Shown in pieces: positions 8,849 to 17,320 of a stretch of DNA of 64,000 nucleotides (positions are counted from its first letter, which is position 1; each line of letters begins with the position of its first letter). The notes beneath the pieces are model-generated. The model was not told where the DNA came from. It saw nothing but the letters and a program-made list of their open reading frames with translations, and searched no databases. The stretch spans positions 2,666,001 to 2,730,000 of the forward strand of contig OZ220466.1 in NCBI GenBank assembly GCA_965116055.1, read 5' to 3'. Position numbers and translations under genes: made by a program. The stretch is from Bin55 sp965116055. GTDB taxonomy: Bacteria > Pseudomonadota > Gammaproteobacteria > Pseudomonadales > Azotimanducaceae.

Positions 8849-9616
8849 TTAAGTTACTGACTCTTTAACCTGCATTAGTTGCGCTCGAGCCGAGCCAGCT
8901 AGAAAAGCGCTATCAGTACCTAATGTCACCAAATTAAAGCCTTGCTCTAAGTACCTTTTTGTCGCGTCAAGGCTACCCGTGTGAATCCCCGCAGCAATGC
9001 CGTGTTTCGCACACGTCACACGAATGCGTTCAACAGTTTCAATGTGCTTCGGCTCTTGACTGCCCGTCGTCGGACTCAGACCAAGTGCATAACCCAAATC
9101 AGACGGACCGATGTAGATACCATCCAAGCCAGGTGTCGACGCAATTTCATCGAGATTTTCGATCCCATCCGCCGTTTCAACCATCGCAACACATGCAATT
9201 TGACTGTTAGCTTCCTGGGCGTAGCCGCGACCACCGTACATCGCTGCACGAATAGGTCCAAATGATCGATGCCCATCAGGCGGGTAGCGGCACGAGTCAA
9301 CAGCGAGCGCAGCTTCTTCGCGGTTATTGACCATCGGGACGATCACACCGTACGCCCCGGCATCTAAAGCCTTCATGATCTCGTATGGTTCGTTCCAAGG
9401 CACACGCACGAACGGTACGGCCGCATAGTTGGAAATTGCTGGGAGCATGTACTTGAGATCATCGTAGCTCAACATACCGTGTTGCAAATCCACGCACAAA
9501 TAATCAAAGCCGAGGCTGGACATCGTTTCTGCGGTATATGCATTCCCAATACTGAGCCAACCACCAACCGATTGACCGCCGTTTCGCCAAGAATGAAGTG
9601 CTGTGTTTTCTCGCAT
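8849..9616 (-). CDS. HpcH/HpaI-family class II aldolase
   Basis: 255 residues, full length. Recognised by GGWLSIGNAYTAETMSSLGF at the N terminus, DLQHGM (catalytic His that abstracts the proton), VRVPWNEPYEI, VIVPMVNNREEA, MVETADGIENLDEI (metal-binding Glu) and GIYIGPSDLGYALGL (metal-binding Asp). These enzymes cleave 4-hydroxy-2-keto acids into pyruvate plus an aldehyde using a divalent metal, in aromatic-acid or sugar-acid catabolism. AGGAA about 10 bases upstream supports the ATG at 9616. Divergent from the acyl-CoA synthetase at 9785. The true substrate cannot be read from sequence. Confidence 0.92.
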   Translation of the reverse strand: MRENTALHSWRNGGQSVGGWLSIGNAYTAETMSSLGFDYLCVDLQHGMLSYDDLKYMLPAISNYAAVPFVRVPWNEPYEIMKALDAGAYGVIVPMVNNREEAALAVDSCRYPPDGHRSFGPIRAAMYGGRGYAQEANSQIACVAMVETADGIENLDEIASTPGLDGIYIGPSDLGYALGLSPTTGSQEPKHIETVERIRVTCAKHGIAAGIHTGSLDATKRYLEQGFNLVTLGTDSAFLAGSARAQLMQVKESVT

Positions 9617-9784
9617 GATAGTAGGTTCCTGGCGCGCGTGAAATGGAACGCCGTGTATTCGTTTACGGCGTGTAGATGTAATTTCGGCTGCGATTTTAGT
9701 CAGGGCTTCAATATCATTCGCACTTTCTATTTATGCCAGAGGCCCACGCGGGCTTCATTGTGCACCTGTCTTTCGTGTTAAAAC

Positions 9785-11509
9785 ATGGCGAATCAAGTAC
9801 CGCTTGAGCGTGCAATCGCTGAGGTAACTGCACCCGGCAAACCGTTCGAAACTGAAACCGTCCGTATCAATGGCGTAGACTTTATTGGGTTCGTGAACGC
9901 GCCAAGCAATCTCCGCGAGCTGTATCGCGCGGGCTTGCAATACGATACAGACTTCTACGTTTACGACAACGAACGCTATGGCTTTAAAGATGCCTGGCAC
10001 ATTGCAGCGCAAGTCGCGAACAAACTCATTGAAGCAGGCATCCAGCGGGGCGACCGCGTCGGTATTTCCTTGCGCAATTACCCTGAATGGGTCTTCGCCT
10101 TCATGGGGATCACAAGCATGGGCGGCGTAGCAGTAGCCATGAATGCGTGGTGGTCTACCGAGGAAATGGAATTCGGTATCCAGGATAGCGGTTTGAAGCT
10201 GCTTTTCGTTGATCAGGAGAGGCTTGAACGCATCGGTGCGCAAGCAGCTACATTGGGCATTGAGCTCGTCACCATTCGCTGCGAAGGCCCAGGCTGGAAT
10301 ACATGGGAGTCCTTTATTGATAGCAGCGCCGCAACCATGCCAGAGTTGGAACTGCAACCCAGTGACAACGCAACACTGCTCTATACGTCCGGCTCCACCG
10401 CACATCCAAAGGGCGTACTATCTACCCACCGTTCGATATGCAATGCCCTACTCGGTTGGGAAGCTGCAGGGGCGATCGGCTATCAATTGACGGTCAATCA
10501 AAATCCTTCACCGGTTAAGGCGCCAACCCCTCCAAGCGCCCAGGCGGAAGTTTCGTATCCGCCTTCCACGATCTTATCGGTACCGTTATTCCACGTGACC
10601 GGGCTCGTGGTGCAATTGCTGTCGTCATTTCGTTACGGGCGCAAGCTGGTAGGCATGTACAAGTGGGATGTGGAGCAAGCCTTGCAGATCATTCAAGACG
10701 AGCGGATTACCTCATTTAACGGTGTACCGACCATGTCCTACGAATTGGTAAAGTCACCATCGCTCGCTAAATACGACGTGAGCAGTTTGCAAAGCGCTGG
10801 CGGTGGCGGCGCTGCCATGGCACCGGAGCAAGCTAAAGAAATCGACAAGAAAATCGCTACTGGGGCTTCCGGTACCGGTTGGGGTATGACGGAGACGCAA
10901 GGTTTAGCCACTAGCATCGGCGGGCCGGCATTCGCGCTTAGACCTCGGAGCTGTGGTCGGGCACTCCCGCCGTTAGTTAAAGTGAAAGCCATTGATGAAG
11001 ATGGCCGCGAGCTGCCACCATTCGAGACCGGGGAACTTTGTATTTGGGGCATTCAAAACTTCAGCGGTTATTGGAACAATCCCAACGCCACCCGCGAAAC
11101 GCTCGTAGACGGTTGGGTTCTCACCGGCGACATCGGCCATCTTGACGAGGAAGGTTATGTGTTTATCACGGACCGAAAGAAAGACATCGTCATTCGAGGC
11201 GGCGAGAATATCGGTTGTCAGGAAGTTGAAGCGGCCCTTTACGAACATCCTCATGTTGCTGAGGCGAGCGTATTCGGCATTCCTGATCAACGCCTTGGCG
11301 AAGCTGTCGCGGCGGTTGTTTGCCTTGAGCCCGCGACCGAACTCAGCGAAAACGAACTAAAAGAATTCGCGAGCGAGCGACTGGCTCAGTTTAAAGTGCC
11401 GTCCTGCATTTGGATCGGTCACGAACGCTTGCCTCGTACGGCATCGGAGAAGATTTTTAAACGTCAGATCCGCGAAAAAGCTCTTAAATCACTTGAATTG
11501 GAAAACTAA
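9785..11509 (+). CDS. AMP-forming acyl-CoA synthetase (class I adenylate-forming enzyme)
   Basis: 574 residues. Core motifs are all present: P-loop-like LLYTSGSTAHPKGVLSTHR (A3), GWGMTETQG (A5), YWNNPNATRETLVDGWVLTGD (A7), ITDRKKDIVIRGGENI (A8 hinge) and the C-terminal lysine in LPRTASEKIFKRQIRE (A10). It activates a carboxylic acid as acyl-AMP and transfers it to CoA. Typical length for medium/long-chain or aromatic acyl-CoA ligases; chain preference not predictable. Cytosolic. Its stop is followed 3 bases later by the start of a 2-hydroxyacid dehydrogenase, so the two are co-translated and may serve one catabolic route. Confidence 0.95.
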   Translation: MANQVPLERAIAEVTAPGKPFETETVRINGVDFIGFVNAPSNLRELYRAGLQYDTDFYVYDNERYGFKDAWHIAAQVANKLIEAGIQRGDRVGISLRNYPEWVFAFMGITSMGGVAVAMNAWWSTEEMEFGIQDSGLKLLFVDQERLERIGAQAATLGIELVTIRCEGPGWNTWESFIDSSAATMPELELQPSDNATLLYTSGSTAHPKGVLSTHRSICNALLGWEAAGAIGYQLTVNQNPSPVKAPTPPSAQAEVSYPPSTILSVPLFHVTGLVVQLLSSFRYGRKLVGMYKWDVEQALQIIQDERITSFNGVPTMSYELVKSPSLAKYDVSSLQSAGGGGAAMAPEQAKEIDKKIATGASGTGWGMTETQGLATSIGGPAFALRPRSCGRALPPLVKVKAIDEDGRELPPFETGELCIWGIQNFSGYWNNPNATRETLVDGWVLTGDIGHLDEEGYVFITDRKKDIVIRGGENIGCQEVEAALYEHPHVAEASVFGIPDQRLGEAVAAVVCLEPATELSENELKEFASERLAQFKVPSCIWIGHERLPRTASEKIFKRQIREKALKSLELEN

Positions 11510-11512
11510 CCG

Positions 11513-12568
11513 ATGAGCACCAAGAAAAAAGTTGCGATGCAGTTGCCGCGGATCGCCTCAGTCGCTAACCTCGACCAAAAGTACTCGCTTGAACTAGAAG
11601 CCTTGCGCCCTGTTGCGGATATCGTCGAAGTGGCATCGCCCACACCATTGGACTTTGCGGAGGGCGCAAAACATTGTGACGCGATCATCACGTCGTGGGG
11701 CATCCACATTAGTAAGGAGGTCATTGAGCGACTCGAAAATGTCGTGGTAATCGGACTCGGTAGTGTCGGTGTGGACATGGTTGATGTAGATGCCGCAACG
11801 GAAGCAGGCATCGTCGTGACAAACACGCCCGATGTTTTTATCGAAGAAGTTGCGGATCATGCTATGGCGCTCCTTTTAAACGCTATTCGGCGCACGAAAG
11901 AAATGAATATCTTTGCGGCCGAAAATGAGTGGTACAAGGGACGACCATTGCTAAACCATGTGCCGCGACTCATGGGTAGAACGTTAGGGCTTGTTTCGTT
12001 TGGCAATGTCGCACGCTGCACCGCTCGACGTGCACAAGCGTTTGGCTTGCACGTTATCGCCTACGATCCGTACGTCAGCGAGCTGACGATGAGCGAATTC
12101 GGGGTTGAACCAGTCGCGTGGGGCGAGTTGCTTGAACGATCGGACTACATCAGCGTGCATTCACCGCACAACGAAGAAACCGAACATTCCGTGAACGCGG
12201 ACGCATTCTCGCAGATGAAAGACGGCGTTGTGCTCGTGAACACGGCGCGCGGTCCTATCGTCAACGAAAAGGATCTAATTGATGCATTGAACAGCGGTAA
12301 AGTGCAATCTGCCGGACTTGATGTACTCGAGCAGGAACCACCTGACCCGCAGAACCCTCTACTCAATATGCCACAGGTAACGGTGACCCCGCATGTCGCT
12401 TCGGCAAGCACACGCATGCGCCCTACTGCTCGCAGACGGGTTGGACACGAAGTATCGCTTGTCTTACGCGGCAAGTGGCCGATGAGCTGCGTTAACCCAA
12501 CGATCCTACCAAAAACGCCGCTTGAGCGTTGGCAACCAGTACCGATGCTCCGAGGACCGAATCGCTAA
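11513..12568 (+). CDS. D-isomer-specific 2-hydroxyacid dehydrogenase (CtBP/phosphoglycerate dehydrogenase class)
   Basis: 351 residues. The Rossmann segment LMGRTLGLVSFGNVARCTARRAQ is present, but the usual GxGxxG reads GLVSFGNVA, a relaxed form seen in CtBP-like members. Other landmarks are AYDPYV (acidic residue binding NAD ribose), VNTARGPIVNEKDLIDAL (catalytic Arg), VLEQEPPD (Glu) and VTPHVAS (catalytic His). It should interconvert a 2-keto acid and D-2-hydroxy acid with NAD(H). Directly downstream of the acyl-CoA synthetase and probably in the same operon. Substrate unknown. Confidence 0.92.
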   Translation: MSTKKKVAMQLPRIASVANLDQKYSLELEALRPVADIVEVASPTPLDFAEGAKHCDAIITSWGIHISKEVIERLENVVVIGLGSVGVDMVDVDAATEAGIVVTNTPDVFIEEVADHAMALLLNAIRRTKEMNIFAAENEWYKGRPLLNHVPRLMGRTLGLVSFGNVARCTARRAQAFGLHVIAYDPYVSELTMSEFGVEPVAWGELLERSDYISVHSPHNEETEHSVNADAFSQMKDGVVLVNTARGPIVNEKDLIDALNSGKVQSAGLDVLEQEPPDPQNPLLNMPQVTVTPHVASASTRMRPTARRRVGHEVSLVLRGKWPMSCVNPTILPKTPLERWQPVPMLRGPNR

Positions 12569-12622
12569 CTAACTTTTGCTGACTTACCGCACGATGCACT
12601 CATGCGAAAAATTCACCGAAAA

Positions 12623-13303
12623 TTAGGATTCGATAACGAAAGTTGTCAACCAGTGGCCTTCAATCCGATGAAAATACCCTCGGGCATGTGCAAGTAACGG
12701 TGCTGAAGCGTGGTTTCCGTTGGCTTGCGCCGTGAAGGACAATGCGTCTTCATCAATGGTAAGCGCGACATCGCGAAAACCCAAGAATTCATTCGTAATT
12801 GGATTCGTTGCCTTGTAAATGGCTTCTTTCGCGGAAAAGAGCGCCGTTCGCCACTCAGGCAGTTGTTGTCCCGCGATCCATTCTCGTTCATGATCGTCGA
12901 GTACGCGATTCGCAACCCGTTCATCGACAGCGTTGATGAGTTCAATATCAACGCCGATACCCCGGTATTGCATCGCGTGCGCTACAGCACTCACGGCAAG
13001 TTGCTCGGTATGTGAAATGCTCCCTACAACGAACTCAGGCCACACCGGACGCCGTGCTTCGCGGAGAATGGGAATTAAGGTGATGCCCAGATGTTCTAGC
13101 GCGGTTTTAGCGAGTTTTCTCCCCGTCGCGAAGGCATATTGCCGCGATGCGTGCGAATCTTGACATAGTTGAAATTCTTCCGCGGTCAACGCCGTGACAT
13201 GGCGAGCGCTCACGCGCCCTAGCACCATATACATGCCGGGAATTTCTGATGGATCGGTATGAATCAAGGGTAGGCCGTCCAAGCAGGATAGATTCATCAC
13301 CAA
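12623..13303 (-). CDS. 4'-phosphopantetheinyl transferase, EntD/Sfp superfamily
   Basis: 226 residues. The signature GVDIELINAVDERVA and LFSAKEAIYKATNP (SAKEAxYK) are the magnesium- and CoA-binding motifs of this superfamily; VGSISHTEQLAVSAVA is the preceding SISH motif. It transfers phosphopantetheine from CoA to a carrier-protein serine. The N-terminal FATGRKLAKTALEHLGI is the EntD-type entry helix. No carrier protein, NRPS or PKS is seen in the window, so the target lies elsewhere. It lies 18 bp downstream of tRNA-Leu on the same strand and could be transcribed with it. Confidence 0.93.
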   Translation of the reverse strand: MVMNLSCLDGLPLIHTDPSEIPGMYMVLGRVSARHVTALTAEEFQLCQDSHASRQYAFATGRKLAKTALEHLGITLIPILREARRPVWPEFVVGSISHTEQLAVSAVAHAMQYRGIGVDIELINAVDERVANRVLDDHEREWIAGQQLPEWRTALFSAKEAIYKATNPITNEFLGFRDVALTIDEDALSFTAQANGNHASAPLLAHARGYFHRIEGHWLTTFVIES

Positions 13304-13321
13304 AAACCGAATTCACCTCAA

Positions 13322-13407
13322 TGGTGCCCAGAGAGGGACTTGAACCCTCACGCCAATAAGGCACTGGCTTCTAAGGCCAGCTTGTCTACCAATTCCAACA
13401 TCTGGGC
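13322..13407 (-). tRNA. tRNA-Leu (anticodon UAG)
   Basis: On the minus strand the 86-base molecule runs from GCCCAGATG to TGGGCACCA. The acceptor stem GCCCAGA pairs with TCTGGGC, and CCA is encoded. The anticodon stem CTGGC/GCCAG closes the loop CTTAGAA, giving TAG (reads CUA). A long variable arm (TGCC...GGCG) marks a class II tRNA, and the T arm is GAGGG TTCAAGT CCCTC. The fold is complete with no mismatch in the arms. Confidence 0.97.
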
Positions 13408-13692
13408 CGCCTGTCACGCTACGCTTCAGCAGCTACAAAGTGAAATTATGAGCAGACCGTAAGCCTCTTTGGATATTGATGTAAGTGTATGCACAGGAAT
13501 GGTTGCAGAAAACCGCTGCATAGTGAGGGCATTAAAAGCCCAACTCAACGTATTGAGATGTACAACTCGCGAAGGTATCGCCAGTACGCACAAAGACGTT
13601 GCTCAGCGGAATGAGCTTCTCTTTGTAGTTGCTATGTCAACCCTGCAGGCAACGATTTCTATATTTAACCGCCCTATAGGAGGAACCGTCAT

Positions 13693-14520
13693 ATGGAAAA
13701 ACGTTTAACCGGTAAAGTCGCTTGGGTTACCGGTTCGTCCCGAGGAATTGGCCGAGTAGTCGCAACACACTTAGCCAACCTTGGCGCAAGTGTTGCGGTG
13801 CACGGGACCACACCAACATCAACGACTGCGTTTAACGAAGCGCCGTCTCTTGACAACGTTGCGAAAGATATAGCTGAGCAAACTCGCGCGAAGGTCATCA
13901 CGGTACATGGCGATCTATCGGATCCTGATACGGTTGATCGGAACTACACTGCTATCCGAAATCAATTAGGACCGGTCGATATTCTGATCAACAACGCCGG
14001 TGGCGATATCGGATCCACGGGAACATCCGGCCCCAACGCTGGTAAACCGATCATCAACGACGCCATTGAAGTTTCACTAGATGACATTCGAACGGTACTT
14101 GATCGAAACCTCACCACCTGCATTCTCGTTTGCAAAGCGGCAGTCCCTGCCATGATGGAGCGCAACAAAGGATGGATCGTCACCATAGGCAGTATTGCCG
14201 GCCTATCTGGACATCGGTCAGAAGTCGTCTATGGCACGGCAAAAGCTGCCGTACACGAATACACCCGATGCCTTGCGGCACAGATGCGACCCTACGGCGT
14301 GTATGCGAACGTGATCGCACCAGGCGAAATCATTACACCGAGATTTGTCGCGAGTCGCCCAACAAACGAAGATCGCAAGGTCGAAACCGGACCATTGACC
14401 CGCTACGGCTGGCCAATGGAAGTCGCCAAAGCCGTTGAATTTTTCGTCACTACCGATTCGAGTTATGTTTCCGGCCAAGTATTGCGCGTAGACGGTGGTG
14501 CACAGATATTTCCTAGTTAG
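13693..14520 (+). CDS. Short-chain dehydrogenase/reductase (classical SDR)
   Basis: 275 residues. Cofactor motif VTGSSRGIGRVVATHL (TGxxxGIG), NNAGG, catalytic Ser in VTIGSIAGLSG, and VYGTAKAAV supplying Tyr and Lys; ends with the usual VSGQVLRVDGG. All catalytic residues are intact. The Arg in the glycine motif hints at NADP preference. A strong AGGAGG at 13678-13683 precedes the ATG at 13693. Its stop overlaps the pyrE stop on the opposite strand by a few bases (convergent). Substrate unknown. Confidence 0.93.
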   Translation: MEKRLTGKVAWVTGSSRGIGRVVATHLANLGASVAVHGTTPTSTTAFNEAPSLDNVAKDIAEQTRAKVITVHGDLSDPDTVDRNYTAIRNQLGPVDILINNAGGDIGSTGTSGPNAGKPIINDAIEVSLDDIRTVLDRNLTTCILVCKAAVPAMMERNKGWIVTIGSIAGLSGHRSEVVYGTAKAAVHEYTRCLAAQMRPYGVYANVIAPGEIITPRFVASRPTNEDRKVETGPLTRYGWPMEVAKAVEFFVTTDSSYVSGQVLRVDGGAQIFPS

Positions 14521-15164
14521 GTAGTCAACTTACAGTTTTGTGCCGCGTAATCCAGTACGATGCGATAGCGATCACCTTCGCTTTCTTCCGCCTTGAGAAA
14601 GGAGAGAACGTCATGTATATCAGAAACGGCATGGACTTGCACCTGCAATTTTTCTTGTAAAGATTCGGTGGCTGTGCGGTTCGCGTTAATGTACTCCATG
14701 CGATCAATCCCTAACACGATGGCTGACAGAATGCCCCCCTCGTTCCGAATCATTTCAGCCGATTCGACCTTTGTCGCACCGTCGAATACCACATCATCAA
14801 TCAGCACGACGCGTTTTTCATCCATAGCCGAGCCAATGAACCAGCCACCTTCGCCATACCCCTTTGCTTCCTTACGATTAAATGCGATACCCACTTTGAT
14901 GCCGCGTTCAGCGAGCGCGATGGCTGTAGCTACTACAAAAGGTATACCTTTGTACGCAGGTCCATACAAAATCTCCGGTTCTAGGTTGTGATCCGAAATA
15001 CATTGAGCGAAGGCGCGCCCAAGTTCGGCCAACCCGTTTCCTGACGATACGTTTCCTAGATTAAAAAAATACGGACTTTTTTTACCCGATCTCAACGAAA
15101 AATCGCCGAAACGAAGTACGCCCTCTTTGTTCATTAAGCGCAGAAAGGTTTGTGGGTCACTCAT
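14517..15164 (-). CDS. pyrE: Orotate phosphoribosyltransferase
   Basis: 215 residues, usual length. Converts orotate and PRPP to orotidine 5'-phosphate in pyrimidine synthesis. Landmarks: FSLRSGKKSPYFFNLG (substrate loop), ILYGPAYKGIPF, FNRKEAKGYGEGG (flexible catalytic loop with the KEAK(D/G)HGEGG-type pattern) and VVLIDDVVFDGATK (PRPP-binding motif, normally DDVITAGT; here V and F replace I and T, still within family variation). Divergent from the hydrolase at 15360 with 195 bp between. Not linked to other pyrimidine genes here. Confidence 0.96.
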   Translation of the reverse strand: MSDPQTFLRLMNKEGVLRFGDFSLRSGKKSPYFFNLGNVSSGNGLAELGRAFAQCISDHNLEPEILYGPAYKGIPFVVATAIALAERGIKVGIAFNRKEAKGYGEGGWFIGSAMDEKRVVLIDDVVFDGATKVESAEMIRNEGGILSAIVLGIDRMEYINANRTATESLQEKLQVQVHAVSDIHDVLSFLKAEESEGDRYRIVLDYAAQNCKLTT

Positions 15165-15359
15165 TGCGTTTCAACACCGGTGAGTTTAATGCCTTAGGAG
15201 AGAAGACTATCAGTAAATCTTTCCTAAGTCGTGATAAATGGTTTAAAACCAAGGCGTTTCATGCTTACCTGCATCAAAAACACAAAAAATAGTATTGCAC
15301 TATAGTATCGCCCTAGATTTGGCTACTGCCACTGAAGTAAGGAATCTAGAATTGCGCAG

Positions 15360-16235
15360 ATGCTGACCGAGACCCCTAGCTCTCATATCTATTTTTCACA
15401 ACGACTGCGTTTACACTACGTTGATTGGGGCAACGAAGACGCGCCGCCGCTTTTACTCATTCATGGCGGTCGCGACCACTGCCGAAACTGGGACTGGGTA
15501 GCATCCGAGCTACGTAATGATTTTCATGTCATCGCGCCTGATTTACGAGGTCACGGCGACTCACAGTGGATGGTGGGCGGAGGTTACCTCCACATTGACT
15601 ATATATACGACATAGCACAGCTGATACAGCAAAAGCACATGGCTCCTCTATCCATTATGGGGCACTCTCTCGGTGGTTCGATTTCTTTAAGTTATGCTGG
15701 TTTGTACCCTGACACGGTGACGAAACTCATTTCGATTGAAGGTATGGGGGCCCCGCCGCGGTGGTCACACGTCGGCGACCCACCGAAAGTTGAATCCCGG
15801 TTGCAAAATTGGATCAATAACCTTCGACACTTGTCGAGTCGCGTACCAAGAAAGTACGCTTCATTGGAAGAAGCATTTCAACGGATGCAAACTGAAAATC
15901 CTCACCTCTCTGAGGAACAGGCGCGCCATCTGACCATCCACGGGAGCAATCAAAACGAGGACGGTACTTACAGTTGGAAATTCGATAACTATGTGCGCAC
16001 ATTTCCACCGATTGGTTTAACCGACGAAGAAATCCAATCGTTATACGCACGCATACATTGTCCAACGCTGTTGATATATGGTAAAGAATCCTGGGCTAGC
16101 GACCCTTCGAAAGACGGGCGTACATCCGCTTTCAAGGAAGTGCAAGTCACCGGGATCAACCATGCTGGGCACTGGAGTCATCACGATCAATTTGATGTAT
16201 TTATGGGGATCGTACGTAACTTTCTAAAAACTTGA
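15360..16235 (+). CDS. Alpha/beta hydrolase
   Basis: 291 residues. Oxyanion-hole segment LLLIHGGRDHCRNWD, DLRGHGDS, nucleophile elbow MGHSLGG with the catalytic Ser, and the C-terminal His in GINHAGHWSHHDQ give a complete triad with an acidic residue in the last third. Probably an esterase or related C-C/C-O hydrolase; no lid or signal peptide. The stop overlaps the TTG start of the next gene by 4 bases (TTGA), so the two proteins are translationally coupled, hinting that the hydrolase serves nicotinamide-nucleotide or related metabolism. That link is inference. Confidence 0.9.
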   Translation: MLTETPSSHIYFSQRLRLHYVDWGNEDAPPLLLIHGGRDHCRNWDWVASELRNDFHVIAPDLRGHGDSQWMVGGGYLHIDYIYDIAQLIQQKHMAPLSIMGHSLGGSISLSYAGLYPDTVTKLISIEGMGAPPRWSHVGDPPKVESRLQNWINNLRHLSSRVPRKYASLEEAFQRMQTENPHLSEEQARHLTIHGSNQNEDGTYSWKFDNYVRTFPPIGLTDEEIQSLYARIHCPTLLIYGKESWASDPSKDGRTSAFKEVQVTGINHAGHWSHHDQFDVFMGIVRNFLKT

Positions 16236-17320
16236 TCAATACCGCTGCTCTCCTTGAATCGCCATGGCACGGGGTAGTTTATGCCGCGGGTGGGTCATTG
16301 CTGATATCTGATTTAGCGACAAGGCCTGGCGCATCTCACGCGTTATTAGAAGCCAGGGTTCCCTACAGCGAGCAAGCAATGATTGATGTGTTGGGCTACC
16401 AGCCCGACAGCCACTGTTCGCCGCTTACTTCTCGAAGGCTTGCCATGCAAGCATTTCTGCGTGCATGCCGGTTGTCCCAGTCCGATGAACAGCGCTACTC
16501 ATTTGGTCTCGGCATGACTGCGGCGTTGCGTTCCTTGCGCCCGAAGCGCGGTGAACACCGTGCATTCATAGCGCTGCAAACCTCAACACAGACACTCGTG
16601 TGGCACCTACCATTCGAGAAAAATGTTCGCAGCCGTGTTGAGGAAGAACGTGAATTAGCGAATGCTGCCTATGTCTTTTTGACTACAGGGCTTGGATTAC
16701 ACCCCGAATCACCTATGTTGACTGCTGAAGAAGCCGGCACTGTGTCAGAAGGCCTCGCTCCGCTCTTTGGTGAGGCACCTTCGTTTTATGGCGAACCGGG
16801 TTCAGCAGTCTTACCTGGCGCCTTTAACCCTCTCCATAAGGGACATACGGGTATGCGCACCTTAGCAGAGAAGATACTTGGCAACCCCGTGAAGTACGAG
16901 TTAAGCATTCAGAACGCAGACAAACCGATGCTAGATTGCATTGATATTTCTAATCGAATGCAACAATTCAATACAGGCGAATGTGTATTTACCAACCAAT
17001 CGACTTTCGTCGATAAGGCTAGATTGTTATTTAATGAAGAAGGGGGGACATTTGTCGTAGGCGTTGATACACTGACTCGTATTGACCACCCTAGCTATTA
17101 CGGTTCGACTTCTCAGCGAAACGCCGCGATCAAGGAAATGGCTCGACTTGGCGTCCGCTTCTTGGTATTTGGACGACAAGAAGGCAAGTATTTCGCCACG
17201 CTTAGCAAGCTAGCGATAGGTTCGGACCTACGAGACTTATGCGAGGAAGTGCCAGAGACAGCATTTCGTTGTGATATTTCATCTACTCAAATACGTGCCG
17301 GTCGTACCAGCCAGAAGTAG
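16232..17320 (+). CDS. CinA-like domain fused to NMNAT/NadD-type nucleotidyltransferase
   Basis: 362 residues from a TTG start coupled to the upstream stop. Residues 1-155 resemble the CinA C-terminal (NMN deamidase-like) domain in the eukaryote-type form: SPWHGVVYAAGGS, PGASHALLEARVPYS, then a TSRRLAMQAFLRA helix. The canonical SxTGG serine motif of PncC is not obvious, so deamidase activity is doubtful. Residues 193-362 are an HxGH nucleotidyltransferase: GAFNPLHKGH (196-205) and ISSTQIR (349-355), both substrate-binding signatures of NMN/NaMN adenylyltransferases, though other cytidylyltransferase-like substrates are possible. Similar two-domain proteins are known from plants and some bacteria. 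No other NAD gene is nearby. Confidence 0.8.
   Translation: MINTAALLESPWHGVVYAAGGSLLISDLATRPGASHALLEARVPYSEQAMIDVLGYQPDSHCSPLTSRRLAMQAFLRACRLSQSDEQRYSFGLGMTAALRSLRPKRGEHRAFIALQTSTQTLVWHLPFEKNVRSRVEEERELANAAYVFLTTGLGLHPESPMLTAEEAGTVSEGLAPLFGEAPSFYGEPGSAVLPGAFNPLHKGHTGMRTLAEKILGNPVKYELSIQNADKPMLDCIDISNRMQQFNTGECVFTNQSTFVDKARLLFNEEGGTFVVGVDTLTRIDHPSYYGSTSQRNAAIKEMARLGVRFLVFGRQEGKYFATLSKLAIGSDLRDLCEEVPETAFRCDISSTQIRAGRTSQK

Noticed and set aside
8599..8868. 89-codon plus-strand frame
   Set aside because: No ribosome-binding site or domain, and it overlaps the 3' end of the aldolase gene.
13469..13708. 79-codon frame upstream of the SDR
   Set aside because: It overlaps the SDR start and its strong AGGAGG site, and has no recognisable content.
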